64,000 nucleotides of DNA, from the NCBI RefSeq assembly GCF_019056515.1, contig NZ_CP064873.1, forward strand, positions 434,001 to 498,000, given 5' to 3'. The position numbers were made by a program, and so were the translations under genes. The stretch is from Microbacterium paraoxydans. Lineage in GTDB: Bacteria; Actinomycetota; Actinomycetes; Actinomycetales; Microbacteriaceae. A model generated the notes under the pieces. The model had not been told where the DNA came from, did not search any database, and saw only the letters and a list, made by a program, of their open reading frames with translations. Of this stretch, positions 34,677 to 43,616 are shown one piece after another (position 1 is the stretch's first letter; each line of letters opens with the position of its first letter).

Positions 34677-35696
34677 ATGACCGACCACCGCATCCTCGTC
34701 ATCGGCGACAGCTACATGACCGCCGAGGTCTTCACCCGCGCCTTCCGGGAGCGGGGGATCGAGACCGACGCGGTCACGATGACGATCGCGGAGCCCACCT
34801 GGGACACCGCCGCGATCCGCGAGTTCGAGGGCGATCCGGCCGAGGTCGCCCGGCTCGCCGCGGGGTATGACGTCGTCGCCTTCCACGCCGCCCCCGTCAC
34901 CGCCGAGGTCATCGCGGCCCTGCCCGACCTCCGCCTCCTCGGCTGCGCGCGGGGCGGCCCCGTGAACGTCGACCTCGACGCGGCCCGCGAAGCCGGCGTC
35001 CGCGTGACGACCACGCCGGGCAAGAACGCCGACGCCGTCGCGGATCTCACCATCGGCTTCCTCATCTCTCTGGTGCGCAACGTGCCGGCCTCCCTTCGGG
35101 ACGTGGACGACCGGGTGGCGGACGGGCGTGCGCTCGCCGAGTCGACGTTCGAGGGCGCCCGGTGGTTCGGACGCGAGGTCAAGGGGCTGCGCCTCGGGCT
35201 CATCGGCTACGGCAACGTCGCCCGGTTGGTCGCGGCGCGAGCTCGCGCCCTCGGGGCCGTCATCACGGCGTACGACCCGTTCGTCGATCCCGAGGCGGTG
35301 ACCGATGCGACGATCGTAGGCGACCTCGACGCGCTGCTCTCCGCCAGCGACGTCGTCAGCGTGCACGCCAGGGCGACCGCGGAGAACCGGCACCTGATCG
35401 GCCGGGCGCAGATCGAGCGGATGCCGCGCGGCGCGTTCCTCATCAACACCGCCCGCGAGTCGCTCGTCGACGAGCACGCACTGCTGGACGGGCTGCGTTC
35501 CGGACAGCTCGCCGGCGTCGCCCTCGACGTCAACGAGCCCGACGGGCCGTGGCGCGAGCTCGTCGCGGAGCCGAACCTGGTCCTCACCCCCCACCTCGCC
35601 GGAGCGACACACGAGACGCTCGCCCGCGGTGCGGACATGCTCGCCGCGGAAGTCGAGCGGTTCCTGGCAGGAGGTGATCTGCGATGGGAGCGCTGA
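34677..35696 (+). CDS. D-2-hydroxyacid dehydrogenase (phosphoglycerate dehydrogenase-like)
   Basis: The 339-residue protein has the NAD-binding GxGxxA-type loop ([21 protein letters not shown], near residue 180) and the catalytic triad: Arg in NTARESLVD, Glu in DVNEPDG and His in [10 protein letters not shown] flavodoxin-like substrate domain surrounds it. It would interconvert a 2-hydroxy acid and 2-keto acid with NAD(H). It overlaps the next gene by 13 bases, so it belongs to the kinase/aldolase pathway and may oxidise the substrate or reduce an end product. Confidence 0.9.
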   Translation: MTDHRILVIGDSYMTAEVFTRAFRERGIETDAVTMTIAEPTWDTAAIREFEGDPAEVARLAAGYDVVAFHAAPVTAEVIAALPDLRLLGCARGGPVNVDLDAAREAGVRVTTTPGKNADAVADLTIGFLISLVRNVPASLRDVDDRVADGRALAESTFEGARWFGREVKGLRLGLIGYGNVARLVAARARALGAVITAYDPFVDPEAVTDATIVGDLDALLSASDVVSVHARATAENRHLIGRAQIERMPRGAFLINTARESLVDEHALLDGLRSGQLAGVALDVNEPDGPWRELVAEPNLVLTPHLAGATHETLARGADMLAAEVERFLAGGDLRWER

Positions 35697-37287
35697 CCGA
35701 CGTCTTCCTGGCGATCGACGCCGGGACCGGCTCCGCACGCGCCCTCGCCTTCGACATCGAGGGCCGGCTCGTGACCCACGCCGCCCGGGAGTGGACCCAC
35801 CGCGCGATCCCGGGCCACCCCGGTGGCACGGCCTTCGACACCGCGAACGGCTGGGAGGCCATCGCCGGCGCGGTCGCCGAGGTCGTCGCGCGGCTGGACG
35901 GCCGCCGCGTCGCCGCCGTCGCCGCCTCCAGCATGCGCGAGGGCTTCGTGCTGTTCGACGAGGCCGGCACGGAGATCTGGGCCTGCCCGAACACGGATGG
36001 TCGGGCCCGCGCCGAGGCCGACGAGCTCGTGGCGGAGGGCACAGCCGACGAGATCTACCGCACCGCCGGGGACTGGGTGTCGATCACCGCACCGGCTCGG
36101 CTGCGCTGGATCGCGCGCCACCAGCCGGAGGTCCTCTCCCGTGCGCGCCACCTCGGCATGCTGAGCGACTGGGTCACCACCCGGCTCACCGGCGTCTTCG
36201 TCACCGAGCCGACCTGCGGGTCGAGCTCCGCCCTCTTCGACCTCCGCGCGCGCGGATGGTCCGCCGACCTCGCGGATCTCGTCGGCATCGACCGGCGCAT
36301 CCTGCCCCCGGTCGTCGCGGCCGGCGAGATCGTCGGCGCTGTGACGCCCGCGGCGGCGGCCGCGACGGGGCTGCCCGTCGGCACCCCGGTCGTCGCCGGC
36401 GGGGCGGACACGCAGCTCGCCCTCCACGGCATCGCGGCGCGAGAGGGGACTCCGACGATCGTCGCCGGGACGTTCTGGCAGACGACGGCCGTCGTCGCGG
36501 AGCCCCTCGTCGACCCGGATCGTCGTCTGCGCACCCTCTGCCACGTCGACCCCGGCACCTGGATGATCGAGGGCATCGGCTTCCTCTCGGGACTCGCCAT
36601 GCGCTGGTTCCGAGACGCGATGTGCCCCGACGCGGCGGCGCTCGGACGCGCGGAGGGCCGCTCCGCCTTCCGCATCATGGAGGAGTGGGCCGCCGAGGTC
36701 CCGGTCGGCGCGAACGGCGTGGTCGCCACGATGGCGAACGTCATGCAGGCCGACGCGTGGCACCACGCCGCGCCCGCGTTCGTCGGATTCGACATCAACG
36801 ACGCCGCCGGATCGTCCCGCGGGGCGTTCATCCGGGCGATCGAGGAGTCCGCGGCCATCGTCGCCGGCGCGCACCTGGAGATCCTCTCCGCTCTCACCGC
36901 GGGCCGCGCGGTCGCGGACGGCACCGTGACGTTCACCGGCGGGTCGAGTGCGGGAGCGCTGTGGCCGCGGATCATCGCCGGAGTCACCGGCCTGGACACG
37001 CGCGTCACCCCCGCCCCGAGGCCACGTCATACGGTGCCGCGCGTCTCGCCGCCGCCGGTGTCGGCGCCACGCTCCCGCCCATGGGCGACGCCGAGCGGGT
37101 CGAACGGGTCGATCCCGCCGAGCACGCGCAGTACCGCGCGGTCACCGAGCGCTGGCACCGCGTCTACCGCGACGTCCTGGCGATCTCGAGCCCCGACCTC
37201 CCTCCGCTCTTCACCCCGCCGGGGGCGGCCCGCGGCCCCCTCGACCCCTCCACCCCCCGCCTCTCGCCCGTCGGCCACATCGGCTGA
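35684..37287 (+). pseudogene. FGGY carbohydrate kinase (LsrK-like), single frameshift near the C-terminus
   Basis: The N-terminal 440 residues read as an FGGY kinase: [19 protein letters not shown] (phosphate loop), [11 protein letters not shown], the Asp-containing [15 protein letters not shown], and [16 protein letters not shown] (adenine loop). At 37014-37017 the frame breaks: one more C in the CCCC run gives [18 protein letters not shown] and the expected family C-terminus ending at 37287, 534 residues in all. Unrepaired, the frame runs on into the next gene as a false fusion. The parent protein phosphorylates a sugar or an AI-2-like dione. A sequencing homopolymer error or a real mutation would look the same here. 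Confidence 0.85.
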
Positions 37288-37309
37288 CGACAACACGAAG
37301 GAGACCTCC

Positions 37310-38200
37310 ATGGCAGACCTCGACGGCAACGCCGACGCCAAGCAGTTCCACGTCGGGACGCCCGGCGTCCGGTTCACGCAGAACATCCGTGGCGCCGCCA
37401 ACCTCGACTGGGGCATGCAGAACCGCCTGTCCCGAATCCTCGATCCGGAGACCGGGCGCACGGTCATGCTCGCCTTCGACCACGGCTACTTCCAGGGGCC
37501 GACGTCGGGACTCGAGCGCATCGACCTCAACATCGCGCCGCTCGCCGCGCAGGCGGACGCGCTGATGGGCACGAGGGGCGCGCTGCGCACCTCCCTCCCG
37601 CCGGCGACGCGTGCCGGACTCGTGCTCCGAGCCTCCGGGGGACCCTCGATCCTCAAGGACCTCTCGGACGAGTACACGGCGATGGCGATGGAGGACGCGG
37701 TCCGGCTCAACGCCGATGCCGTGGCCGTGCAGGTCTTCGTCGGCGGCGAGCACGAGAGCCGCAGCATCCGCAACCTCACCACCCTCGTCGACGAGGGGTA
37801 CGCGGCCGGGATCCCCGTGCTCGGCGTGACCGCGGTGGGCAAGGAGCTGGTCCGCGACGCCCGCTACCTCGGACTCGCGACGCGCATCATCGCCGAGCTC
37901 GGCGCACAGCTGGTCAAGACCTACTACTGCGAGAAGGGCTTCGAGGACGTGGTGGCCGGATGCCCCGTCCCGGTCATCATGGCGGGCGGCAAGAAGCTCC
38001 CGGAGCTCGACGCGCTCACCATGGCCTCCCGTGCCGTGCGGGCCGGGGCGGCCGGGGTCGACATGGGCCGCAACATCTTCCAGAGCGCGGCCCCCGCCGC
38101 GATGATGACCGCCGTCCGCGCCGTCGTGCACGACGACCTCGACCCCGCCGACGCCTACGAGCTGTTCCGCGCGGCCACTGAGGCCCCGGTGCCCGCATGA
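37310..38200 (+). CDS. LsrF-like class I aldolase/thiolase (DhnA family)
   Basis: The 296-residue TIM-barrel protein resembles Lsr[41 protein letters not shown], the Lys in [14 protein letters not shown] as likely Schiff-base residue, and [14 protein letters not shown] with [11 protein letters not shown] binding phosphate. In the AI-2 pathway LsrF moves an acetyl group from phospho-HPD to CoA, giving DHAP and acetyl-CoA. The ATG has CGAAGGAG seven bases upstream. The gene follows the kinase and overlaps a cupin gene. LsrG, the usual partner, is absent, so the real substrate may differ from AI-2. Confidence 0.85.
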   Translation: MADLDGNADAKQFHVGTPGVRFTQNIRGAANLDWGMQNRLSRILDPETGRTVMLAFDHGYFQGPTSGLERIDLNIAPLAAQADALMGTRGALRTSLPPATRAGLVLRASGGPSILKDLSDEYTAMAMEDAVRLNADAVAVQVFVGGEHESRSIRNLTTLVDEGYAAGIPVLGVTAVGKELVRDARYLGLATRIIAELGAQLVKTYYCEKGFEDVVAGCPVPVIMAGGKKLPELDALTMASRAVRAGAAGVDMGRNIFQSAAPAAMMTAVRAVVHDDLDPADAYELFRAATEAPVPA

Positions 38201-38571
38201 GCGCCGACGTGCTGCGGACCGCCGATGCCGCGCTGCGGTTCGGCGACTGGGGTCCGGGATACCTCGCCCAGGGGGAGGACGCGGCGTTCGGCGTCGTCGT
38301 GCTCCGCCCGGGGGACGAGTTCGCGAATCACCTCCACGAGCACCACACGGAGTCGTTCGTCGTGATCGAGGGCCGCGCGGAGATCTGGCTGGACCGCGAC
38401 ACGTGTCGGGTCGTCTCCGTCGGCGACGTGCTGCGGGCCGAGCCGCACGAGGAGCACTTCGTCCGCAACCCCTTCGACGAGACCTTCCGTGCGGTCTTCG
38501 TCAAGACCCCCTGGGTGGACGGCGACAAGGTCGACCGCCCCTGGACGCCGGACCTCCGATCCGGCGACTGA
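38197..38571 (+). CDS. Cupin-domain protein
   Basis: The 124-residue protein is a single cupin barrel: [28 protein letters not shown] carries the metal-binding His set and Glu of motif 1, and [20 protein letters not shown] is motif 2 with its His. Such proteins are sugar isomerases, dioxygenases or binding proteins. The ATG overlaps the aldolase stop (ATGA), so it is translationally coupled and may isomerise or epimerise the pathway intermediate, replacing LsrG. The exact reaction is unknown. Confidence 0.85.
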   Translation: MSADVLRTADAALRFGDWGPGYLAQGEDAAFGVVVLRPGDEFANHLHEHHTESFVVIEGRAEIWLDRDTCRVVSVGDVLRAEPHEEHFVRNPFDETFRAVFVKTPWVDGDKVDRPWTPDLRSGD

Positions 38572-38613
38572 CGTTCCCCCTCACCCGAGAAGAACCACCG
38601 AAAGGACACCACC

Positions 38614-39939
38614 ATGAGCAGGCAACGACGCCCCTCTCCGACCGCGCGCCTCGTGCGCCGTGCCCTTCCCGTCATCGCCGTGGCATCCACGGCGGGCCTC
38701 GTGCTCGCCGGCTGCGGCGGGGACGCGGGAGGCGCCTCCGGCGACGGAGGCGACAAGACCCTGAAGGTCCTCATCGCCGCACCCCAGGAGGGTGCCGGTG
38801 CCATCCTCGAGGAGGACTTCGAGGCCGAGACCGGCGTCGAGGTCGAGGTCGAGGTCGTCCCCTACGACCAGATCCAGACCAAGGCGATCCTCGACGCGCA
38901 GTCCGGCACCAACAACTACGACGTCATCCAGTACTGGTACACGTCGGTCGGCGCCCTCGCCGACGCCGGGGCGCTCGCCGACATCACCGACTGGGTCGAG
39001 TCCGACGAGGACATCGACTCCGGCGACTTCATCGAGGCGATCTTCGGACCGTACTCGCAGTACGAGGGCGCCACCTACGGTCTGCCCATCGACGGCGACA
39101 CGCACGTGCTCTTCTACAACAAGGCGATCTTCGAGCGGAACGGCGTCGAGGTCCCGACCACGTGGGACGAGTACGTCGAGGTCTCGAAGAAGATCACCGA
39201 CGCCGAGAAGGCGAACGGCGTCTACGGCAACGCGCTGCTCGGCTCGAAGAGCGCGTTCAACATCGGGTCGACGTTCTTCAACCGGCTCGCGACGATGTCG
39301 CCCGACCCGATCGACCCGCAGATGCCGCAGCTCGACACCGAGTACGCGGTGGCCGCCGCGCAGTCGATGCTCGACGCCTCGCCGTCGGCCCTCCCCAGTC
39401 CGCTGGAGATCGGATTCGAGCAGGCGCTGCCGCAGTTCCTGTCCGGGTCGGTCGGGATGATCGAGTTCTGGACCGACCTGGGCGTGTTCGCGCAGGACCC
39501 GGAGCAGTCGAAGATCGTCGACGGCTGGGGCGTCGCCCCGCTGCCGGTGGGCCCCGAGGGCAAGGTCTCCGGAGCGCTCAACGCGGGATGGGCGATGGGT
39601 ATCAGCCCCAACGCGAGCGACGAGGACCTCGCGAAGCAGTTCGTCGCGTTCGCCTCGTCGAAGGAGACGAACGAGAAGCTCATCACGACGACCGGCTCCG
39701 GTGTCGACCCCACCCGCACCTCCACGCTGGAGAGTCCGGAGTACGTCGAGTTCGCCCCCGAGGTCTCGGCGGTCGCTGCCGAGGTGCTGCCCAACGCGCA
39801 GTCCTGGCCGACCTCGCCGCAGGCGCCGGAGATGATCCAGTCGCTCAGCGACAACCTAGCGCTGATGCTGCAGGGCGGCCTCACCGCCGAACAGGCGATG
39901 CAGAACACCTGGGACACCTGGCAGTCCCTGGCCGACTGA
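38614..39939 (+). CDS. Extracellular solute-binding lipoprotein (CUT1 ABC importer)
   Basis: The 441-residue protein has a lipoprotein signal with lipobox LAGC (near residue 34). The family 1 binding fold begins TLKVLIAAPQEGAGAILEE. NNYDVIQYWYTSVGAL and THVLFYNKAIFERNG are typical ligand-site regions. It is preceded by GAAAGGA and followed by two permease genes. This is the uptake arm of the Lsr-like cluster. It is not related to LsrB, which is an RbsB-type protein. Confidence 0.92.
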   Translation: MSRQRRPSPTARLVRRALPVIAVASTAGLVLAGCGGDAGGASGDGGDKTLKVLIAAPQEGAGAILEEDFEAETGVEVEVEVVPYDQIQTKAILDAQSGTNNYDVIQYWYTSVGALADAGALADITDWVESDEDIDSGDFIEAIFGPYSQYEGATYGLPIDGDTHVLFYNKAIFERNGVEVPTTWDEYVEVSKKITDAEKANGVYGNALLGSKSAFNIGSTFFNRLATMSPDPIDPQMPQLDTEYAVAAAQSMLDASPSALPSPLEIGFEQALPQFLSGSVGMIEFWTDLGVFAQDPEQSKIVDGWGVAPLPVGPEGKVSGALNAGWAMGISPNASDEDLAKQFVAFASSKETNEKLITTTGSGVDPTRTSTLESPEYVEFAPEVSAVAAEVLPNAQSWPTSPQAPEMIQSLSDNLALMLQGGLTAEQAMQNTWDTWQSLAD

Positions 39940-39968
39940 TCCCCTCGTCGAACCCGAAAGGACCGCTC

Positions 39969-40874
39969 ATGTCGCACCCCGTCACCTCCCGGCGCCGCGC
40001 CCGACGCGCGTCGTGGACGGGACGCGCCCTGCTCGCGCCCGCCGTCATCGCGATCGTCATCATCGCGATCTACCCGCTCGGCTACATCATCGCCGCCTCC
40101 TTCTCGGAGTCGTCGCTGGGCCGGCCGTTCACCGAATGGGTCGGGTTCGACAACTTCGCGGCACTGCTGGGGGACGGGGTCACCCTCCCGTCCCTCGGCA
40201 GGTCGCTGCTCTTCGCCATCCCCTCCGCCCTGATCGCGCTCGTGGCAGGGTTGGTCGTCGCCCTGTCGCTGGACGCCGCGGTCAAGGGCGGGCGCGTCAT
40301 CCGGGTGCTGCTCCTGCTGCCGCTGATGACACCGCCGGTGATGGCGGGCGTCATCTGGAAGCTCATGCTGGCCCCGACCGGGGGACTGCTGAACAACATC
40401 GGGCAGTCGTTCGCGCCCGGGTCCGAGCCGTTCCTGTTCCTCGGCTCCAGCCCCGCGGCGATGATCTCCGTGATCCTCGTGGACGCCTGGCAGTGGACGC
40501 CGTTCTGCGTGCTGCTCGTGTTCGCCGCGCTGCAGACCCTGCCGACCGAGGTGTACGAGGCCTCCCAGGTCGACGGTGCCGGGGTGTGGCAGACGTTCTG
40601 GCGCATCACGTTCCCGCTCGTGCTCCCGAGCCTCATCACCGTGCTGCTGCTCAAGCTCGTCGTCTCGTTCAAGGTCTTCGACCTCGTGTTCATCATGACC
40701 AGCGGCGGGCCGGGCTTCGACACCACCGTCAGCAGCTTCCAGATCTATCGGACCGGGCTGCAGACGTTCGACGTCGGCGCCGCCGCCGCGCAGACCATCG
40801 CCTTCCTGGTGCTGGTCACCATCGTCATCCTGCCGCTCAACGCCGTGCGGCAGCGGCTGCACAGAGAGGGCTGA
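39969..40874 (+). CDS. CUT1 ABC transporter permease (MalF/UgpA type)
   Basis: The 301-residue protein has an Arg-rich start, six membrane helices and the EAA loop VYEASQVDGAGVWQTFWRI. It is intact and starts 29 bases after the binding-protein stop with GAAAGGA upstream. It would need the frameshifted permease that follows to form a complete pore. Confidence 0.92.
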   Translation: MSHPVTSRRRARRASWTGRALLAPAVIAIVIIAIYPLGYIIAASFSESSLGRPFTEWVGFDNFAALLGDGVTLPSLGRSLLFAIPSALIALVAGLVVALSLDAAVKGGRVIRVLLLLPLMTPPVMAGVIWKLMLAPTGGLLNNIGQSFAPGSEPFLFLGSSPAAMISVILVDAWQWTPFCVLLVFAALQTLPTEVYEASQVDGAGVWQTFWRITFPLVLPSLITVLLLKLVVSFKVFDLVFIMTSGGPGFDTTVSSFQIYRTGLQTFDVGAAAAQTIAFLVLVTIVILPLNAVRQRLHREG

Positions 40875-40877
40875 CCC

Positions 40878-41812
40878 ATGTCGCTCACACTCCGCTCCAC
40901 GGATCGGGTCGACGAGAGCGCGACCGTCACGCTGGTGGTCCCCGACGCCCGCCGTCGCCAGCGGCGCCGTCGGACCGCGAGCATCTCCCGGCCCGGCCGG
41001 CCGTCCGTCACCGTCACGGCGGTGAAGGCCGTCGTGATCGTCGTGGCGATCGTCCTCGCGCTGCTGCCCGTGCTGTACATGGTGAGCATGTCGTTCAAGA
41101 GCCCGGACGACATCCTGTCGACCCGGATCCTCCCGTCCCGCCTCGCGTTCGAGAACTGGGTGGCCGCGTTCGAGAACTGGCCGATCCTCACCTACCTCCG
41201 CAACTCGATCGGGGCGGCGGTCGGGGCGGTGGTCGTCTCGCTGCTCGTGGCGATCCCGGCGAACTACGCGATGGCCCGGTTGCGCGCCGGCGGGAAGCAG
41301 ACCCTCGGGCTCATCGTCTCGGCGTACGTCGCCCCGCCGATCGTGGCGATCATCCCGCTCTTCGTCCTGGTGCGCACCGCGGGCTCATGGACTCGGTGAT
41401 CGGGCTGGGCATCGTCGAGGGCCTGCTGCTCACGCCGGTGGCGGTGTGGCTGCTCGACGGGTTCTTCCGCTCGATCCCGTTCGAGGTCGACGAGGCGGCG
41501 CAGATCGACGGATGCGGTCCGCTGCGCACCCTCTGGGCGGTGATCCTGCCGCTCACCGCCCCCGGCATCGTGGCGGTGTCGATCATCGTCTTCATCCTCG
41601 CGTACAACGACTTCCTCATCCCGCTGCTGCTCACGCAGAGCGTGGACTCCCAGACGCTCCCCGTGGGCATCGCGCTCATGCAGGGCGGTCGAGAGGTGAT
41701 GTTCGGGCAGATGGCCGCCGCGAGCCTCTCCGGGCTGATCCCGATCTACCTGCTGGCGCTGTTCCTGCAGAAGTGGCTCGTCGGCGGGCTCACGCAGGGC
41801 AGTGTGAAGTAA
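40878..41812 (+). pseudogene. CUT1 ABC transporter permease (MalG type), single frameshift in the middle
   Basis: The first frame (40878-41399) gives helices 1-4 and stops at a TGA after RTAGSWTR. The continuation from about 41384 in another frame reads LMDSVIGLGIVEGLLLTPVAVWLLDGFF, the EAA-type loop VDEAAQIDGCGPLRTLW and the last helices to 41812. One more G in the GGG run at 41381-41383 restores RTAGLMDSVIG and a full 311-residue protein of normal length. If the break is real, the importer is dead; a homopolymer sequencing error is at least as likely, since the kinase gene shows the same kind of defect. Confidence 0.85.
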
Positions 41813-41820
41813 GCGGGCGC

Positions 41821-41906
41821 GGGCACAACTTCGGAGATTCCGGACGACACGCCGGGGCGGCCTCTTCCGCCCCGGCGTGTCGTGCCCTGTCTCCGAAGCT
41901 GTGCCC
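41821..41906. terminator. Nested double hairpin between convergent operons
   Basis: Inner arms of 17 bp (ACGACACGCCGGGGCGG at 41844-41860 and 41867-41883) are perfect. Outer arms of 17 bp (GGGCACAACTTCGGAGA at 41821-41837 and 41890-41906) have one mismatch. It begins nine bases after the permease stop and ends five bases before the convergent gene's end, so it is probably a bidirectional terminator. Confidence 0.85.
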
Positions 41907-41910
41907 GGCC

Positions 41911-42786
41911 TCAGGCGAGGGGCTCGGCGGCGGCCTCGCGGGCGGCCTTCGAGGCGGGGGAGGCGGCGCCGATCTTCCAGTAGCCGCAGAAGCTGACGGC
42001 GTTCTTGTCCACGCCGCGCTCGCCGACGAGCTGCTTGCGGACGCCGGAGGCCAGGGACTGCTCGCCGGCCGCGTACGCGTGGAACGGAGCGTCGGGGAGT
42101 GCCGTCCTGCCGAGGGCGTCCAGGGCGAGAACCCCGGGCGGGATCTCGTGCGGCCGCACGATCCACACCACGTCGAGCCCCGACGGATGCGCGAACTCCA
42201 GGGCGTCCTCCGCGGACGGGACCTCGATGATCGCCGTGCCCGCGGCGTCGGCCGGCAGGGAGGCGCTGATTGACGCGATCGCAGGGAGGGCGGTCTCGTC
42301 GCCCACGAGCACCACCCGGTCGGTGCCCCGCTCGGGGTTGAACGTCAGGCCCTCGTCGATGATGAGGACGTGCTCACCGGGGGCGCAGGTCTCCGCCCAT
42401 CGGGAGGCCGGACCGGCGGTTCCGTCGGCCGCCGAGCCGTGCAGCACGAAGTCGACGTCGAGCTCGGCGCCGGTCTCGGCAGTGGCCGGGCGGTACGCGC
42501 GCACGGTGTAGTTGCGCATCACGGGGCGCTCGCCGTCGGGGATGCGGAGGAACTTCAGATACCCGAACATCCGGTTCGCCTTGGCGGGCACGCGCTCGAG
42601 CCCGGCCTCCCCGCCGATCGGCAGGAACAGCCGGAACCACTGGTCGTAGCCCATCGGACGGAAGCGGTCGATCTCGCCGCCGCCCAGGGTCACCCGCACC
42701 CAGTGCGGCGCGAGCCGTTCGGTGCGGAGCACGGTGAGGTGCAGGAGCTCGGCCGTCTCCGGCTTGACCATCTTGCTGAATGCCAT
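41911..42786 (-). CDS. Siderophore-interacting protein (SIP family flavin reductase)
   Basis: The 291-residue protein has the FAD-binding start (HWVRVTLGGGEIDRF), the RxYT motif (MRNYTVRAYRP, near residue 91) that binds FAD, and the C-terminal NAD(P)-binding domain (VVLVGDETALPAIASISASLP, then AAGEQSLASGVRKQL and FCGYWKIG). SIP proteins reduce ferric siderophores in the cytoplasm to release iron. It is last in an operon with an ECF transporter whose promoter carries a DtxR-like box, which points to uptake of an iron complex. Confidence 0.92.
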   Translation of the reverse strand: MAFSKMVKPETAELLHLTVLRTERLAPHWVRVTLGGGEIDRFRPMGYDQWFRLFLPIGGEAGLERVPAKANRMFGYLKFLRIPDGERPVMRNYTVRAYRPATAETGAELDVDFVLHGSAADGTAGPASRWAETCAPGEHVLIIDEGLTFNPERGTDRVVLVGDETALPAIASISASLPADAAGTAIIEVPSAEDALEFAHPSGLDVVWIVRPHEIPPGVLALDALGRTALPDAPFHAYAAGEQSLASGVRKQLVGERGVDKNAVSFCGYWKIGAASPASKAAREAAAEPLA

Positions 42787-42797
42787 GCGGGCGCCTT

Positions 42798-43616
42798 TCA
42801 GGGGAGCTGCCAGGGGAAGAAGACGACGAAGATCGCGGCCGACACGGCGAGCATCGCCACGGTGAAGACGGTGTCCCTCGCGCGGAACGGCACGAGGTGC
42901 CGCTCGGTCCGTGTCGGATGCGCACCGAACGCCCGGGAGTCCATCGCGAGGGCGACGCGCTCCGCATGCCGGATGGCACCCGCGAGCAGGGGGACGATGT
43001 ACCCCCAGCCGCGGGCGATCCGTGCGAAGGGGCCGCGGCCACCGTGGTAACCGCGCACCCGGTGCGCGGCGCGGATGACGGCGAGCTCGTGCCCGAACCG
43101 GGGCACGAAGCGGAAGGCGGCCAGGGCCGTGTACCCGATGCGGTACGGCACGCGCAGCTGCTGCACGCTCGCACGCACGAGATCGGAGCCGCTGGTGGTG
43201 AGGCCGCCGACGAGCGCGAGCGCGACGATCGACCCGAGCCGGAGCGCCGTGGCGAACCCGATGAGGAGGGCACCGCCGTAGAGGGTCCAGTCGCCGATCG
43301 TCACGACGGGGGCGGTGTCGGCGACCAGGGCCGCGTCGACCCACAGCGAGAAGCCGACGCCGATCGCGAGCATGCCCGCGGGAAGACCGAGCAGGAGCAG
43401 CGCGAGGAGGCGCCCCGTCACCCGCGCTCCGATGAGGATGAGGGCGTAGGCGAGCACGAGGAAGGCGGCGGGGGTGGCCAGGTCCCGCACGAAGACGAGG
43501 AGCAGCATGGCGGGGGCGAACCCGGCGACCTTCGCCAGCGGGTTGAGGCCGTAGAGGAACTGCCGCCGCGACGTGGCTGTGAGCGGCGCGTACGGATCGA
43601 GCGTGGTCATCGTCAT
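42798..43616 (-). CDS. ECF transporter transmembrane component (EcfT)
   Basis: The 272-residue protein has four to five membrane helices and the EcfT signatures near the C-terminal half: VIRAAHRVRGY and AIRHAERVALAMDSRAFG, the two Ala-Arg-Gly-like coupling helices that contact the ATPases. The ATG overlaps the stop of the ATPase gene by four bases. Together with the fused ATPase and the S component it completes an energy-coupling factor importer. Confidence 0.9.
   Translation of the reverse strand: MTMTTLDPYAPLTATSRRQFLYGLNPLAKVAGFAPAMLLLVFVRDLATPAAFLVLAYALILIGARVTGRLLALLLLGLPAGMLAIGVGFSLWVDAALVADTAPVVTIGDWTLYGGALLIGFATALRLGSIVALALVGGLTTSGSDLVRASVQQLRVPYRIGYTALAAFRFVPRFGHELAVIRAAHRVRGYHGGRGPFARIARGWGYIVPLLAGAIRHAERVALAMDSRAFGAHPTRTERHLVPFRARDTVFTVAMLAVSAAIFVVFFPWQLP

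Noticed and set aside
35684..38200. A natural kinase-aldolase fusion protein of 838 residues
   Set aside because: The joining region is out-of-frame Pro/Ser/Arg-rich sequence, the true kinase C-terminus exists in another frame, and the aldolase has its own ribosome site and ATG at 37310.
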